Counted from the stretch's first letter, positions 26,770 to 38,656 are shown. The stretch is 64,000 nt of DNA from Bog-473 sp963807675 (GCA_963807675.1 CAWECP010000013.1:124001-188000); one strand, 5' to 3'. Notes: a model not told the origin generated them from the sequence alone. Numbers and translations are program-made.

Positions 26770-26931
26770 ATGTTAAGTAGAGCCCAGATGTCGACGAGTC
26801 CTTCAAGTCGGGCTGCAGTGGAATGCTCTCCCCCGAAAGGCAACCCGTGGACGGTCATTTGCCGTCAACCGGGAAGACAAAAGGCCAAGAGTCTCCGCGA
26901 ACTGGCACTCGACAGCGCCAAAGCGACTTAG
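26770..26931 (+). CDS. Possible small leaderless gene (53 aa)
   Basis: The ATG at 26770 follows a TAAGGT box by 5 nt and opens a 53-codon frame beginning MLSRAQMSTSPSSRAAVEC and containing WTVICRQPGRQKAKSLREL, basic overall with two cysteines. It has no recognised family. Base composition here is lower in GC than the neighbours. It ends at the 3' end of the convergent kinase gene. It may not be real. Confidence 0.3.
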   Translation: MLSRAQMSTSPSSRAAVECSPPKGNPWTVICRQPGRQKAKSLRELALDSAKAT

Positions 26932-27979
26932 GGTCCCGTGAGTTCGAGCAACCTGGCCCCCGACTCGACCAACCGATCGCGTCCACCATGTTGATCTGGC
27001 CGCGCCACGCCAGCCACGTCGAGGGAGTGCTCGCAGCGTGACGTGTAGGCCAGCAGGTAGGTCGCCGCCGCTCCGGCCGCCCGCCACTGGATGTGGCTGA
27101 GTAGCCGGCCGGCGGCGTGCTCGTAGTCACGCATGAAGCCGACGATCTCCCCATAGGTAGGAAACTGCGAGCCACCGGGTTCCGATGTGACGCACCATGT
27201 GGCGGCCGCCTGGCCCAGTGCCGTGCTTTCCTTGACGACGGTCACGCTGTCCCAGTCGTACGTCGCCAAAATCTCGTGGTCGTCGAACCGGATGTTGCGA
27301 GCGGACCAGTCGGTGTGGGCGGCCACGGGAGGCGAGTCGTCGGCCAGGCGGATCTCCACGGCCCGACCGGCGAGATCGTCGATCCATTCCGCCCCTTGGG
27401 CCGTGCCGGCGAAGTCGAAGAGCGGGCTGTGAGGCTCGCCGTACAGGTCCCCCCCGGCGTGTCGAGCGGGTGGGCGATCAGGGCCTGCTCCCCCGCCAGA
27501 TCCGTGCACAGAGCAATTTGCGTGGCCAGCCCAGCTGCAGAGACGCGCCGCGCCGAGTGCGAGCGGTTCGGCCGCATTCCCGGGTCGGGCAACCACGACT
27601 CGACCACGGCCAAGTTGGGGCGCCCGGGCAGGGTCACCGGTGGGCGGAGGGGCCGGGCGCACGGTAGACCTCCGGCACCGACGTGCTCTTGGACCGATTG
27701 GACGGCGCGCAGGAACGCCTTCGGCCAACGCTCCTGGTACGCCTTGAGCACCACGTCGGCCCCCGAGGCCAGACGCAGGCCGAGCACGCAACCCGTCGAG
27801 CCCCGGTAGAAATGACCTCCCGCCGGCGGAGCATCGAACTGCTCGACGCACAGCCTCTCGACGGTGGCCGCGATGGCTTCGGGCTCGCCCGATCCGAAGA
27901 CGGCCAATTCAATAGCCGGCTCGGTGTCCCACCGGAGCAGCTCCGCCGCCACGACTTCCGCAACGGGCTTCACCGGCAC
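26928..27979 (-). CDS. APH-like phosphotransferase, frame break at a G7 run (27449-27455)
   Basis: Aminoglycoside-phosphotransferase-fold kinase of ~350 aa. The N-lobe has GHFYRGSTGCVLGLRLASGADVVLKAYQERW in parts (Lys in VVLKAYQ is the likely ATP-binding residue). The C-lobe has the catalytic loop VAAHTDWSARNIRFD (HTDWSARN, resembling HGDxxxxN) and the metal-binding LATYDWDSV. The two lobes are in different frames, and the switch falls at a seven-G run on the coding strand; one base more restores HPLDTPGGDLYGEPHS. The GTG at 27979 is preceded by GAGAGGAGA. Substrates of such kinases include small metabolites as well as antibiotics, and nothing here points to resistance. Confidence 0.7.
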
Positions 27980-28111
27980 AGTCTCCTCTCGGTCCACAGT
28001 GTGAGAAATCCACTTGATTCGAGGCAGCATTTTCACTAAAGTGACAGTCGACATCACCCCTTCGATAAAGGTTCAAAGTCCGGACGGACGAGAAGGCGAA
28101 ATACCTGCTGA

Positions 28112-28134
28112 GGGGCTTGTTGCAGAGGTAAAAT
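28112..28134 (+). promoter_or_regulatory. Candidate promoter/operator region of the HelD-like gene
   Basis: GGGGCTTGTTGCA (28112-28124) is followed by a -10-like TAAAAT (28129-28134). Some HelR genes are driven by rifamycin-associated elements that begin with a GGGGCTTG-like half-site. I cannot confirm that motif from memory and the second half-site is not evident, so this is only a pointer. Confidence 0.25.
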
Positions 28135-28143
28135 GAAAGTACG

Positions 28144-28168
28144 GTCCCCGGTGTGTCCGGGGACTTTT
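28144..28168 (+). terminator. Intrinsic terminator-like hairpin in the HelD leader
   Basis: GTCCCCGG and CCGGGGAC form a perfect 8-bp stem around a 5-nt TGTGT loop and are followed by TTTT on the plus strand. It lies ~41 bp upstream of the HelD start, where no plus-strand gene needs terminating. Possible roles are attenuation of HelD or protection of a transcript 5' end. Confidence 0.5.
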
Positions 28169-28208
28169 GCGCGCTCCTGTTTGCGCGCGTTTTGCCGCGT
28201 TTCGGGTC

Positions 28209-30239
28209 ATGGTTGCCGTGACCGCTCCCCCACCCGATCCCGAAGTGGCCGCCGAGCAGGCCTACCTGGACCATGCGCTCGAATCCCTGCGCACCATGCG
28301 GCACCGCGCCGAACGACTCCTGCAGGATCTCGTCGCCGCCGGCAACCCGGACCTCGACTACGTGGCGGCGCTGTCGCGCCGGGTCTCGCTGCTGTCGGAC
28401 AGCCCACGCCCGCTCCTCTTCGGTCGCATCGACGAGGTGGACGGCCCTACGTGGCACATCGGTCGGCGCCACGTGGAGGACGTCCGGTCCGATCCAGTCG
28501 TGATCGATTGGCGTGCCCCGGTCGCCATGCCCTTCTACCGGGCCAGCGCCACCGACGCCCTCGGCTTGGCCCGCAGGCGTCAGATCATGGTCGATCGCAA
28601 CGCCGTGATGGCCGTCGCCGACGACCTCTTCGGCGGACCCGGTGGCGACACTGCGACCACCCGGCTCCGGGGTGGGGATGCCCTCCTGGCCGAGCTCGAA
28701 CGCGCGCGTACCGGCGAGATGCTCGACATCGTCGCCACCATCCAAGCCGAACAAGACGAGATCATCCGCGCCCCGCTCCAACAGCTGACGACCGTCCAAG
28801 GTGGGCCGGGAACCGGCAAAACTGCGGTCGGTCTCCACCGGGCCGCCTTCCTCCTCTACAACCACCCCAATCTCAGCCGGGACGGCGTCCTCGTGCTCGG
28901 CCCGAGCCGGGCCTTCCTGCGCTACATCGCCCAGGTTCTCCCTGCGCTCGGTGAGGAGGCGGTGGTGCAGACCACCATCGCCGACATTGCCCCCAAGGCC
29001 AAGGTGCGCGTGCAGGAGCCAATGGAGGTGCGCTGTGTGAAGGGTGATGCACGCATGGCCGAGCTGCTGCGTCGCGCCCTCGAGGGGCGGCGACGGCTCT
29101 TGGAGGAGGACGTCACGCTCCGGGTCCGGTTCGCCCGCGGGGCCTTGTCCGCGGCGACCGTGAACGGCCTCGTCGCCTCGATCGTGGCGCGTCCGGCTCC
29201 CTATAAGGCGGGTCGTTTGGCTCTGCGCGCCCGTCTGGTCAGCGAGGCCCGTCGCGTCTTCCGGGCTTCCGCCCGACTGGGTGCCGACGAGGCCTGGTTC
29301 GAAGCCGAGCTGGTCGCCTCGGACGAGTTCTCCTCCCTCCTCGACCTGCTGTGGCCGACGGTCTCGCCTGCCGCGCTGGTCCGCGATCTGCTGTCCTCCA
29401 GAGACCAGCTCGAGCGCTTCGGCGACAGGCTCTTCTCCAGCGACGAATTGATGCTGCTCATCCGGACCAGGGACGCCAACGTGTCCTCCACTGCGTGGAG
29501 CGTCGACGACCTGGCCCTGCTCGACGAAGTCTCGTTCCTCACCGGGGGGCGATCGCGCCGCTACGGGCACATCGTCGTCGACGAGGCCCAGGACCTCACG
29601 CCCATGCAGTTCCGCATGATCGCTCGCCGGGCGCCGTCGGGCTCGGTCACCGTGCTGGGCGACCTGGCCCAGGCCACGGGGCCCTGGACCTACACGGACT
29701 GGGGCGAGGTGCGCGCCTTCCTGCCCGACGCCGCCACACCGCACCACGACGAATTGACGCTCGGCTATCGGGCGCCGGGCCGCGTCCTCGACTACGCCTC
29801 GCGGCTCCTTCCGGTCGCCGCCCCGGGCATCAGCCCGACATCCTCGATCCGCAGTGGGCGCGCCGACCCTGTCATCGTGCAGGCGACGCCGGCCGAGCTG
29901 GCGGCGACCGCACTCGACGAGGCACACCGGCTGGCCGCCGAACACGCCCTAGTGGCGGTCATCGCCCCGGACGAGCTGGTGCCCGAATTAGGCCGGCTGG
30001 CTCGTCGTCACGCCGAAATCGGGCTGCTCGAGCGCGACGCCATGACCCGTCCCATCACCATCGTCCCCGCGCCCGCAGCCAAGGGCCTCGAGTTCGACGC
30101 CGTCGTCGTCGTCGAACCGGCTGCCATCGCGGGGGATGACCCCCGGGGCCTGCGTCTCTTGTACGTGGCCTTGACGCGGCCGATCCAGCACCTGAGCATC
30201 GTTCACGCAGCACCGCTCCCCGGTCCGCTCGTGAGCTGA
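28209..30239 (+). CDS. HelD/HelR-like superfamily 1 helicase-like protein
   Basis: 676-residue UvrD-like protein of the HelD class, which binds RNA polymerase and removes it from DNA; the related HelR protects polymerase from rifamycins. The N-terminus EQAYLDHALESLRTMRHRAERLL is the coiled-coil that enters the secondary channel. Walker A VQGGPGTGKTAVGLHRAAF, Walker B VVDEAQDLTPMQFRM, motif LGYRAPGRV and motif AKGLEFDAVVVVEP with LLYVALTR are all present. The ATG at 28209 fits the family N-terminus. The leader contains a terminator-like hairpin. The APH-like kinase gene is divergent. Recognition as HelD-type is good; a role in rifamycin resistance is inference. Confidence 0.85.
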   Translation: MVAVTAPPPDPEVAAEQAYLDHALESLRTMRHRAERLLQDLVAAGNPDLDYVAALSRRVSLLSDSPRPLLFGRIDEVDGPTWHIGRRHVEDVRSDPVVIDWRAPVAMPFYRASATDALGLARRRQIMVDRNAVMAVADDLFGGPGGDTATTRLRGGDALLAELERARTGEMLDIVATIQAEQDEIIRAPLQQLTTVQGGPGTGKTAVGLHRAAFLLYNHPNLSRDGVLVLGPSRAFLRYIAQVLPALGEEAVVQTTIADIAPKAKVRVQEPMEVRCVKGDARMAELLRRALEGRRRLLEEDVTLRVRFARGALSAATVNGLVASIVARPAPYKAGRLALRARLVSEARRVFRASARLGADEAWFEAELVASDEFSSLLDLLWPTVSPAALVRDLLSSRDQLERFGDRLFSSDELMLLIRTRDANVSSTAWSVDDLALLDEVSFLTGGRSRRYGHIVVDEAQDLTPMQFRMIARRAPSGSVTVLGDLAQATGPWTYTDWGEVRAFLPDAATPHHDELTLGYRAPGRVLDYASRLLPVAAPGISPTSSIRSGRADPVIVQATPAELAATALDEAHRLAAEHALVAVIAPDELVPELGRLARRHAEIGLLERDAMTRPITIVPAPAAKGLEFDAVVVVEPAAIAGDDPRGLRLLYVALTRPIQHLSIVHAAPLPGPLVS

Positions 30240-30255
30240 GGCACCGCCACTCCCC

Positions 30256-30261
30256 TACGAT
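30256..30261 (+). promoter_or_regulatory. Candidate -10 box for the SDR gene
   Basis: TACGAT is 8 nt before the ATG at 30270, in the 30-nt gap after the HelD-like gene. Confidence 0.35.
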
Positions 30262-30269
30262 CCCCTTCC

Positions 30270-31019
30270 ATGGCCATGGACTTGAACGGCAAGGTGGTGC
30301 TCATCACGGGCGCCAGCAACGGCATCGGCGAGGGTGTCGCCCGCCACCTGGCGGGCCAGGGCGCCCACGTGGTGCTGGCGGACATCGACGAGACTCGCGG
30401 CAAAGCCGTCGCCGACGAAATCGGTGGACGCTTCGTCCGCACCGACGTGGCCGACCCGGCAGCCAGCACCGCGGCCGTCACCTATGCCGTCGAGGCGTTC
30501 GGGGGCCTCCACATCGCGCACCTCAATGCCGGCGTGACCTCCTGGTGCTCCATGGGCGACGACTTCGATCCCGAGGCCTACCGGCGTTCCATGGCGATCA
30601 ACCTCGACGGCGTCGTCTACGGGATCGCGGCCGCCCGGCGCGCCATCAAGGCCAGCGGCGGCGGGACCATCGTGGCCACGGCCTCCATGGCGGGGATCGT
30701 GGTCGCGCCCTTCGACCCGATCTATGCCGCCAACAAGCACGCGGTGGTCGGCTTGGTCCGCTCGCTGGGCGAGTCCTATGCGTCCGAGGGCATCCGAATC
30801 CATGCGCTCTGCCCGTCGTTCGCCCACACGAACATCATCAAGGGCTCGGAGCAGACACTGATCGACATGGGTTTCCCCATCCTCGACGTGTCCGACGTCG
30901 TCGCCGCCTTCCAGCGCATCCTCGATTCCGACACCACCGGCCAGGCGTGGTACGTGGTGGCCGGCCGCGAGAGCGCGCCGTTCCAGTTCCGGCGCGCCCC
31001 GGGGCCTCGGCTCGACTGA
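30270..31019 (+). CDS. Short-chain dehydrogenase/reductase
   Basis: 249-residue classical SDR. TGASNGIGEGVARHLAGQG cofactor loop with a following Asp (VLADID) that suggests NAD preference. HLNAGV replaces the usual NNAG. Catalytic Ser in TASMAGIV and Tyr/Lys in YAANKHAVVGL. The C-terminus ends in a Gly-Arg-Glu-rich stretch. No pathway context: it stands alone between the HelD-like gene and the convergent cyclase-STAND gene. Confidence 0.88.
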   Translation: MAMDLNGKVVLITGASNGIGEGVARHLAGQGAHVVLADIDETRGKAVADEIGGRFVRTDVADPAASTAAVTYAVEAFGGLHIAHLNAGVTSWCSMGDDFDPEAYRRSMAINLDGVVYGIAAARRAIKASGGGTIVATASMAGIVVAPFDPIYAANKHAVVGLVRSLGESYASEGIRIHALCPSFAHTNIIKGSEQTLIDMGFPILDVSDVVAAFQRILDSDTTGQAWYVVAGRESAPFQFRRAPGPRLD

Positions 31020-31084
31020 CCGGTCGGTGGCGCGCGCCTGAATAGCGTGAGGTCGCCGGATCGACGCCGGTCCCGACCACCGGA

Positions 31085-33811
31085 TCACTCCTCCTTTGGC
31101 GTGCCCAGGCTCGCCACACGCTTGCGGGAGTAGCTGACAATCGCGGCGTCGTCGAGTGACGCGCTCATCCGGGCGGCCTGCTCTCGATCGGACGCTGAGA
31201 GGCCCTCGCGATAGGCGCCGAGCTCGGTGCCACCGAAGGGCCCCCAATACTGATTCAGCTGCACACGCATGCCGTGCTGCTCGGCCCACTCCGCCAGGAC
31301 CACCGCGCCCTCGTGGTCTCCAGCGACGTACAACCGGGCCGCGAGCATGCAGCTGAACTGCATGACGATTCCGGGGAGGCCGCGTGGCGCCCATTGCTCC
31401 ATCCCCTCGAGCAGCGTCTGCGCTGCTCCCTGGGCATCGCCGGCTGCGATCTGAAGCAGGCTCATGGACGTCGTGCGGGAGAATTCCGACCAGTCGTTGC
31501 CCGACGCCGCCGCCGCGGCGTCGCCCTCGCGGAGCAGCTCCCGCCCCCGTTCCGGGTCGGTCTCCGCCACCCGTCCCGCCAGGAGGATCGCAGCGAACGA
31601 GATCCGGCTCTGCACACCCAGCGCACGCGCGATTGCCAGCGCCTCTTCGCCCGACTCGATCGACTTGTCCAGATCCGGAGTTCCGACGTTGAAGGTGAGC
31701 GCCTCCGTGAGGCTCCACGCGTCACCGAGCTCCCTGGCATCGGCCAGCCATCGTTGCCCGAATTCATCGAACTCCCCCTGGGTGGCGACGGCGATGCAAC
31801 ACCCACTCGCGACCCGGCAGCGAACCCAGAGCCCCTCGGGGGAACGGTCCAACGCGTCGCCCCGTCGCTGTGCTTCTTCCGCCAACCGCCAGGCGAGATC
31901 GGGCTTGCCCTGCAGGCTGGCCGCGAAGCACGCGGCACCCAGGGCCACGGCTGCCAATGGGTGGTCCTCGTCCATCCGGGCCGCGTCCTCTGGCAAGAGT
32001 CCGTAAGGCGTAATGCGATCGCCAAACACCGAGAGGTCCGCCACCGGCTGCAGTGCCAGCCCGACGTCACCCGCCGCGATGGCCCAGGACAGGGCGGCAC
32101 GGAGATTGTCCAGTTCCTTCTCTGTTCGTTCCCGCCACTGGGCCTCGTCGGTGCCGCGCAGCCCTGCACCCGAGTCCCGGGCGAACCCGGCGAAGAACTG
32201 CGCGTGCCGACGCGACACCTCGTCCGTCTCGACCCGCTCGCCCAGGTGCTCCCAGGCGAACTCGCGCACGGTCTCGAGCAGGCGATACCTGGTCGTCGCA
32301 CCACGGGGCTCCGCCACGACCAATGACTTGGCGACGAGCCGCACCAGGAGGTCGAGCACGTCGAGGGGATCGACGTTCTCCGATGCAGCCACAGCCTGCG
32401 CCGCGGCCAGGCCGAAATCGCCGGCGAACACGGACAGCCGTTCGAGCACCAGCTGCTCGTCTGGATCGAGCAGCTGGTAGGACCACTCGATTGCGTTGCG
32501 GAGCGTCTGGTGACGTGGGACGGCCGAGCGTCGACCCCCCGTCAACAATTTGAACCGCCGGTCGAGGTGCGACGCGATCTCCGCTGGGGTGAGTGCTGGC
32601 ACCCGCGCGGCCGCCAATTCGATGGCCAGCGGGATCCCGTCGAGCCGACGACAGACCTCGGCGATGGCGGGTATTCCGTCGTCGGTGAGACGGAACGTCG
32701 CGCTGGCCTCGCGTGCCCGCTCCACGAACAGGCGGAACGCATCTGTCGCGGCGATGGCGGCAGCCTCCTCTGTGGGGTCTGGAAGCTCCAGGGAGGCCAC
32801 GGCCCACAGGTGCTCTCCGGGCACACCGAGGCCTTCCCGGCTCGTCGCCAGGACCCGCACATCGGGACCGTTGTGCAGGAGCTCGTCCGCCAGGGTGGCC
32901 ACCGGATGGAGCAGGTGCTCGCAGTTGTCGATGATGAGAAGGAGTTCTCGCGATCGGAGGTAGTCGACCAGTCCTTCGACGGAGAGCGAGCTTGTGGGCA
33001 GGCGCAGCGCGCTCGCCACCGCGTCGTGCACCGCGTCGGAGCTGCCGACGCCGGCCAGCTCCACCAACCAGGCGCCGTCCCGGAAGGATGGAACCACCTC
33101 GGCCGCAGCCTGCAGCGCCAGACGGGTCTTGCCGACACCGCCCACCCCGGTCAGGGTGACGATCCGGGCGGAGAGGATCGTCTCGGCCAGCTCCTTGACC
33201 TCCCGCTCCCTCCCCACGAACACGGTCGACTGGATGGGGAGGTTCCCGGGGAGGCTGTCCAACGACCGCAGCCGCGGGAATTCACGTGCAAGCCCGGGCG
33301 CGATGACCTGGTGCACCTGTTCGGGCAAAGTGAGGTCCCGCAGCCGGTGCTGTCCGAGGTCCTCGAGGGCGACCCCGTCGGGGAGCCCCTCGGCCACGAG
33401 TCCGGCGGTGACACCACTGCAGACCACCTGTCCGCCGTGAGCGATGGCCATGATGCGGGCGGCGCGGTTCACTGCCGTGCCGAAGTAGTCCCCGTCACGC
33501 ACGTCTGCCTCGCCGGAATGAAGCCCGATGCGGACCCGAATCGGGTCGGCCGTGGGCCACGTCTCCGCCAGCAACCGCGCCTGAACCTCCCGCGCTGCCT
33601 GCACCGCAGCGACGGCACTCGAGAACACGGCGGCCACTCCGTCCCCCATTGTCGAGAACACTGAACCCCCACATTCGGCGATCGCCGATTGCAAGATTGC
33701 GTCGTGCTGGGCGACGGCCCCTTGCATCGCAGCCTCGTCGAGCTGCCACAAACGGGTGGAGCCTTCGATGTCTGTGAAGAGAAAGGTCACCGTCCCCGAC
33801 GAGCCTGTCAT
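31085..33811 (-). CDS. Class III adenylate/guanylate cyclase domain fused to a STAND ATPase with TPR-like C-terminus
   Basis: 908 residues. Residues 1-170 form a class III nucleotide cyclase domain (FLFTDIEGSTRLWQ, SVFSTMGDGVAAVF, GTAVNRAARIM). Residues ~195-560 form an NB-ARC/STAND ATPase: FVGREREVKELAETIL, P-loop LTGVGGVGKTRLALQAA, Walker B LLLIIDNCEHLL, sensor VLATSREGLGVPGEHLW and PLAIELAAARV. The remainder is helical, probably TPR-like repeats. This arrangement is common in actinobacteria as a ligand-sensing switch that may act on transcription or make cAMP. Catalytic competence of the cyclase was not checked residue by residue. Confidence 0.9.
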   Translation of the reverse strand: MTGSSGTVTFLFTDIEGSTRLWQLDEAAMQGAVAQHDAILQSAIAECGGSVFSTMGDGVAAVFSSAVAAVQAAREVQARLLAETWPTADPIRVRIGLHSGEADVRDGDYFGTAVNRAARIMAIAHGGQVVCSGVTAGLVAEGLPDGVALEDLGQHRLRDLTLPEQVHQVIAPGLAREFPRLRSLDSLPGNLPIQSTVFVGREREVKELAETILSARIVTLTGVGGVGKTRLALQAAAEVVPSFRDGAWLVELAGVGSSDAVHDAVASALRLPTSSLSVEGLVDYLRSRELLLIIDNCEHLLHPVATLADELLHNGPDVRVLATSREGLGVPGEHLWAVASLELPDPTEEAAAIAATDAFRLFVERAREASATFRLTDDGIPAIAEVCRRLDGIPLAIELAAARVPALTPAEIASHLDRRFKLLTGGRRSAVPRHQTLRNAIEWSYQLLDPDEQLVLERLSVFAGDFGLAAAQAVAASENVDPLDVLDLLVRLVAKSLVVAEPRGATTRYRLLETVREFAWEHLGERVETDEVSRRHAQFFAGFARDSGAGLRGTDEAQWRERTEKELDNLRAALSWAIAAGDVGLALQPVADLSVFGDRITPYGLLPEDAARMDEDHPLAAVALGAACFAASLQGKPDLAWRLAEEAQRRGDALDRSPEGLWVRCRVASGCCIAVATQGEFDEFGQRWLADARELGDAWSLTEALTFNVGTPDLDKSIESGEEALAIARALGVQSRISFAAILLAGRVAETDPERGRELLREGDAAAAASGNDWSEFSRTTSMSLLQIAAGDAQGAAQTLLEGMEQWAPRGLPGIVMQFSCMLAARLYVAGDHEGAVVLAEWAEQHGMRVQLNQYWGPFGGTELGAYREGLSASDREQAARMSASLDDAAIVSYSRKRVASLGTPKEE

Positions 33812-34096
33812 GCAATCAGCATTTCACGAAGGGTGGGTTCGGCGCTGATGAGACCTGATAGAGAGCGCCTCCGAAGGACCGAGGCACCAGGTAGCCGGAC
33901 TGACCTCTTCTCGGTGGTCGACCCATTACCTGGGGTCGTCGTCGTTGCCGCCGACCCCGCCGGCGGCACTGTGGACGGCGTCGTCGTGGGTGCGGCGATG
34001 CGTAAGAACGGGCACCCCATGTTCGGCTTAAATGCACCGTTCTGCGTTTGCCGTCGTTAGCCAACTGTGACGAATTAATCGCATATCCGACCTGAC
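33812..34096 (+). other. 285-nt intergenic region between divergent genes
   Basis: Separates the cyclase-STAND gene (minus) and the HIT gene (plus). The only ORFs are short shadows without family resemblance. The segment at 34060-34085 (GTGACGAATTAATCGCATATCC) is relatively AT-rich and may hold the HIT promoter. Confidence 0.4.
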
Positions 34097-34588
34097 ATGA
34101 ACGAGATCGAGTCGCCCGCCACCTGCTTCGTCTGCTCCAAGCACCGCGCCGAGGATGACGCCGAGGGTGGGATCCTCTACTTGGACAAGCTCGCCTATGC
34201 CGGGCATGTTCACACCATGGGTGGAACCGGCGCCTATCGAGGGCATCTCGTGGTGGAACCGCGTCGCCACGTCGAAGGGATCGGGCTCCTGGACGACGCC
34301 GAGGCGAAGCGGATCGGGTGGCTCACCAACCGGCTGGCCGCTCTGCTGCGGGACGAGCTGGCTGCCGAGCACGTGTATTCGTTCGTCCTCGGTGGGGCAC
34401 CCGTGACCGCAAAGACGCCGGCCCACCTCCACGTGCACCTCGTCCCCCGGTACCCGGGCACGCCACCGGAGTTCGCAGGCACGTCGCTCATCCGTTGGCC
34501 GGCTGCGCCACGAGTGGACCCCGCCGGCATGCGTGCCCTGGTCACAGAGCTTCGTGCCCGCCTGCTCGCCGGTGCTCCACCGGCCTGA
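34097..34588 (+). CDS. HIT-family protein
   Basis: 163-residue histidine-triad protein, a nucleotide hydrolase or transferase. It has TCFVCSKHRAED at the N-terminus (CxxC, half of the zinc site found in some HIT proteins), GTGAYRGHLVVEPRRHVEGIG in the middle and the triad AHLHVHLVPRYPG near the end. Typical substrates are adenosine 5'-phosphoramidates or dinucleoside polyphosphates. Its relation to the downstream fluoride genes is unclear. Confidence 0.88.
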   Translation: MNEIESPATCFVCSKHRAEDDAEGGILYLDKLAYAGHVHTMGGTGAYRGHLVVEPRRHVEGIGLLDDAEAKRIGWLTNRLAALLRDELAAEHVYSFVLGGAPVTAKTPAHLHVHLVPRYPGTPPEFAGTSLIRWPAAPRVDPAGMRALVTELRARLLAGAPPA

Positions 34589-34644
34589 TCCGCTGGCTCG
34601 AGCGCCCGGAGCAGTACGATGAACTGAGCAGCGAAACGACGACC

Positions 34645-34709
34645 GGCGATGGGTCCCGCCGGGGGGCAATGCCCCGAACCGCCGACGAGACATGGCTAAT
34701 GGTTCCTGA
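34645..34709 (+). promoter_or_regulatory. Fluoride riboswitch (crcB motif)
   Basis: GGCGATGGGTCCCGCC (34645-34660) forms the conserved first stem-loop with the GGCGATGG signature. A GGGGCAATGCCCC hairpin comes next (34662-34674), then GAACCGCC and the 3' consensus GGCTAATGGTTCCTGA (34694-34709), which supplies the pseudoknot and second stem. It ends 24 nt before the crcB start, which has GGGAGGG as Shine-Dalgarno. Fluoride binding should switch on the downstream exporter genes. Confidence 0.85.
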
Positions 34710-34732
34710 GCGGCACTTGGGAGGGCCGAGCC

Positions 34733-35302
34733 ATGGACGACGAGCTGCAACACGACCTCGACGAACGCCACCCGTTCGCGCCGTCCAACGAGGTTACGGT
34801 GCACCACCTTGATGCAGCGGTGCGCGAGAACGAAGCGCTGGCCGACCGACGCGAGGCGCTCGACCAGGTCGAGCAGCACGACCTCCTCGACGAGCCCGTC
34901 CTCCCTCTCTTCGGGTTGTCCGCCGGCACCGTCGCCGCCATCTTCCTGGGCGGGGCGCTGGGGACGGTGGCCCGATACCTCCTCGAGGGGCATCACCCGG
35001 TCGGGCCGGGTGCGTTCCCCTGGGTCACGGTGCTGGTCAACCTGACGGGCTCGTTGGCCATCGGATTGCTGTTCCCGCTCACCGAACACCTGGCCCATCG
35101 CGTCCCCGCGGTCCGCCCGCTGCTCATGGTCGGCTTCCTGGGCGGCTGGACCACGTACTCGACCTTGGCTGTCGATGCCACACTCCTGGCCAAGGACGGC
35201 GACCTCGGGACGTGCCTGGCCTACGTGGCGGCGACGGTGATCGGCGGTTTGGCCCTCGTCGTAGTGGGCCACGACCTGGGCCGGAAGCTGGCGGCGTCAT
35301 GA
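34733..35302 (+). CDS. crcB: Fluoride ion transporter CrcB/Fluc, subunit 1 with acidic N-terminal extension
   Basis: Small four-helix fluoride channel subunit. Family motifs: GGALGTVARYLL in helix 1, PWVTVLVNLTGSLAIGLL (Asn and Gly of the pore) in helix 2, and VGFLGGWTTYSTLAVDATLL (the Na-binding GxxTxxST region) in helix 3. The protein is 189 aa because ~60 acidic, histidine-containing residues precede the first helix; Fluc proteins are normally ~120-130 aa. It overlaps the second crcB by 4 nt (ATGA). Such pairs usually assemble as an antiparallel heterodimer. Controlled by the upstream fluoride riboswitch. Confidence 0.92.
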   Translation: MDDELQHDLDERHPFAPSNEVTVHHLDAAVRENEALADRREALDQVEQHDLLDEPVLPLFGLSAGTVAAIFLGGALGTVARYLLEGHHPVGPGAFPWVTVLVNLTGSLAIGLLFPLTEHLAHRVPAVRPLLMVGFLGGWTTYSTLAVDATLLAKDGDLGTCLAYVAATVIGGLALVVVGHDLGRKLAAS

Positions 35303-35691
35303 GCTCGTCCGCACCGACACTCGGCCTCGCGTTGCTGGTGGCCTGTGCCGGCGGGCTGGGCGCCGTCGTACGCGCGCTGCTCATTCATCACATCGGACTG
35401 CGCCGTGGCGATCCGCTGCCCGTCGGCACCATGGTCGTGAACGCGTCCGGCTCGCTCTTGCTCGGCATGCTCACCGGGCTGGCTCTGTACCACGGCATGG
35501 GCCCGCACATGCTCGCCATCGTCGGGGTCGGCCTTTGCGGGGGCTATACGACGTGGTCCACCGCCAGCTGGGAGACCATCCACCTGTTGCACACCGGGCA
35601 ACGGGGCACAGCGGCCGTCTACACCCTCGGGAGTCTCGTCGTGTGCATCGGTGCCGCCGCAGCCGGGATCGGACTCGTCGGGCTGCTCTAG
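35299..35691 (+). CDS. crcB: Fluoride ion transporter CrcB/Fluc, subunit 2
   Basis: 130-residue Fluc subunit of normal length. GGLGAVVRALLIHHIG in helix 1, GTMVVNASGSLLLGML in helix 2, GVGLCGGYTTWSTASWETIHLL in helix 3, then a fourth helix VVCIGAAAAGIGLVGLL. Start at the ATG overlapping the first crcB stop. It is expected to partner with subunit 1 in opposite membrane orientation. Confidence 0.92.
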   Translation: MSSSAPTLGLALLVACAGGLGAVVRALLIHHIGLRRGDPLPVGTMVVNASGSLLLGMLTGLALYHGMGPHMLAIVGVGLCGGYTTWSTASWETIHLLHTGQRGTAAVYTLGSLVVCIGAAAAGIGLVGLL

Positions 35692-35720
35692 GTTATGAGG
35701 ACTGGGCAAATCCGGCCCCG

Positions 35721-38642
<2,922 letters not shown>

Positions 38643-38656
38643 CGGTCGTCCTCCCC

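Noticed and set aside
26928..27979. Calling the APH-like kinase an aminoglycoside-resistance gene
   Set aside because: Only the fold is supported. There is no specific aminoglycoside-phosphotransferase signature and no resistance context.
27909..29945. 678-aa open frame antisense to the HelD-like gene
   Set aside because: Its composition is unlike protein and it overlaps a gene with clear helicase motifs on the other strand.
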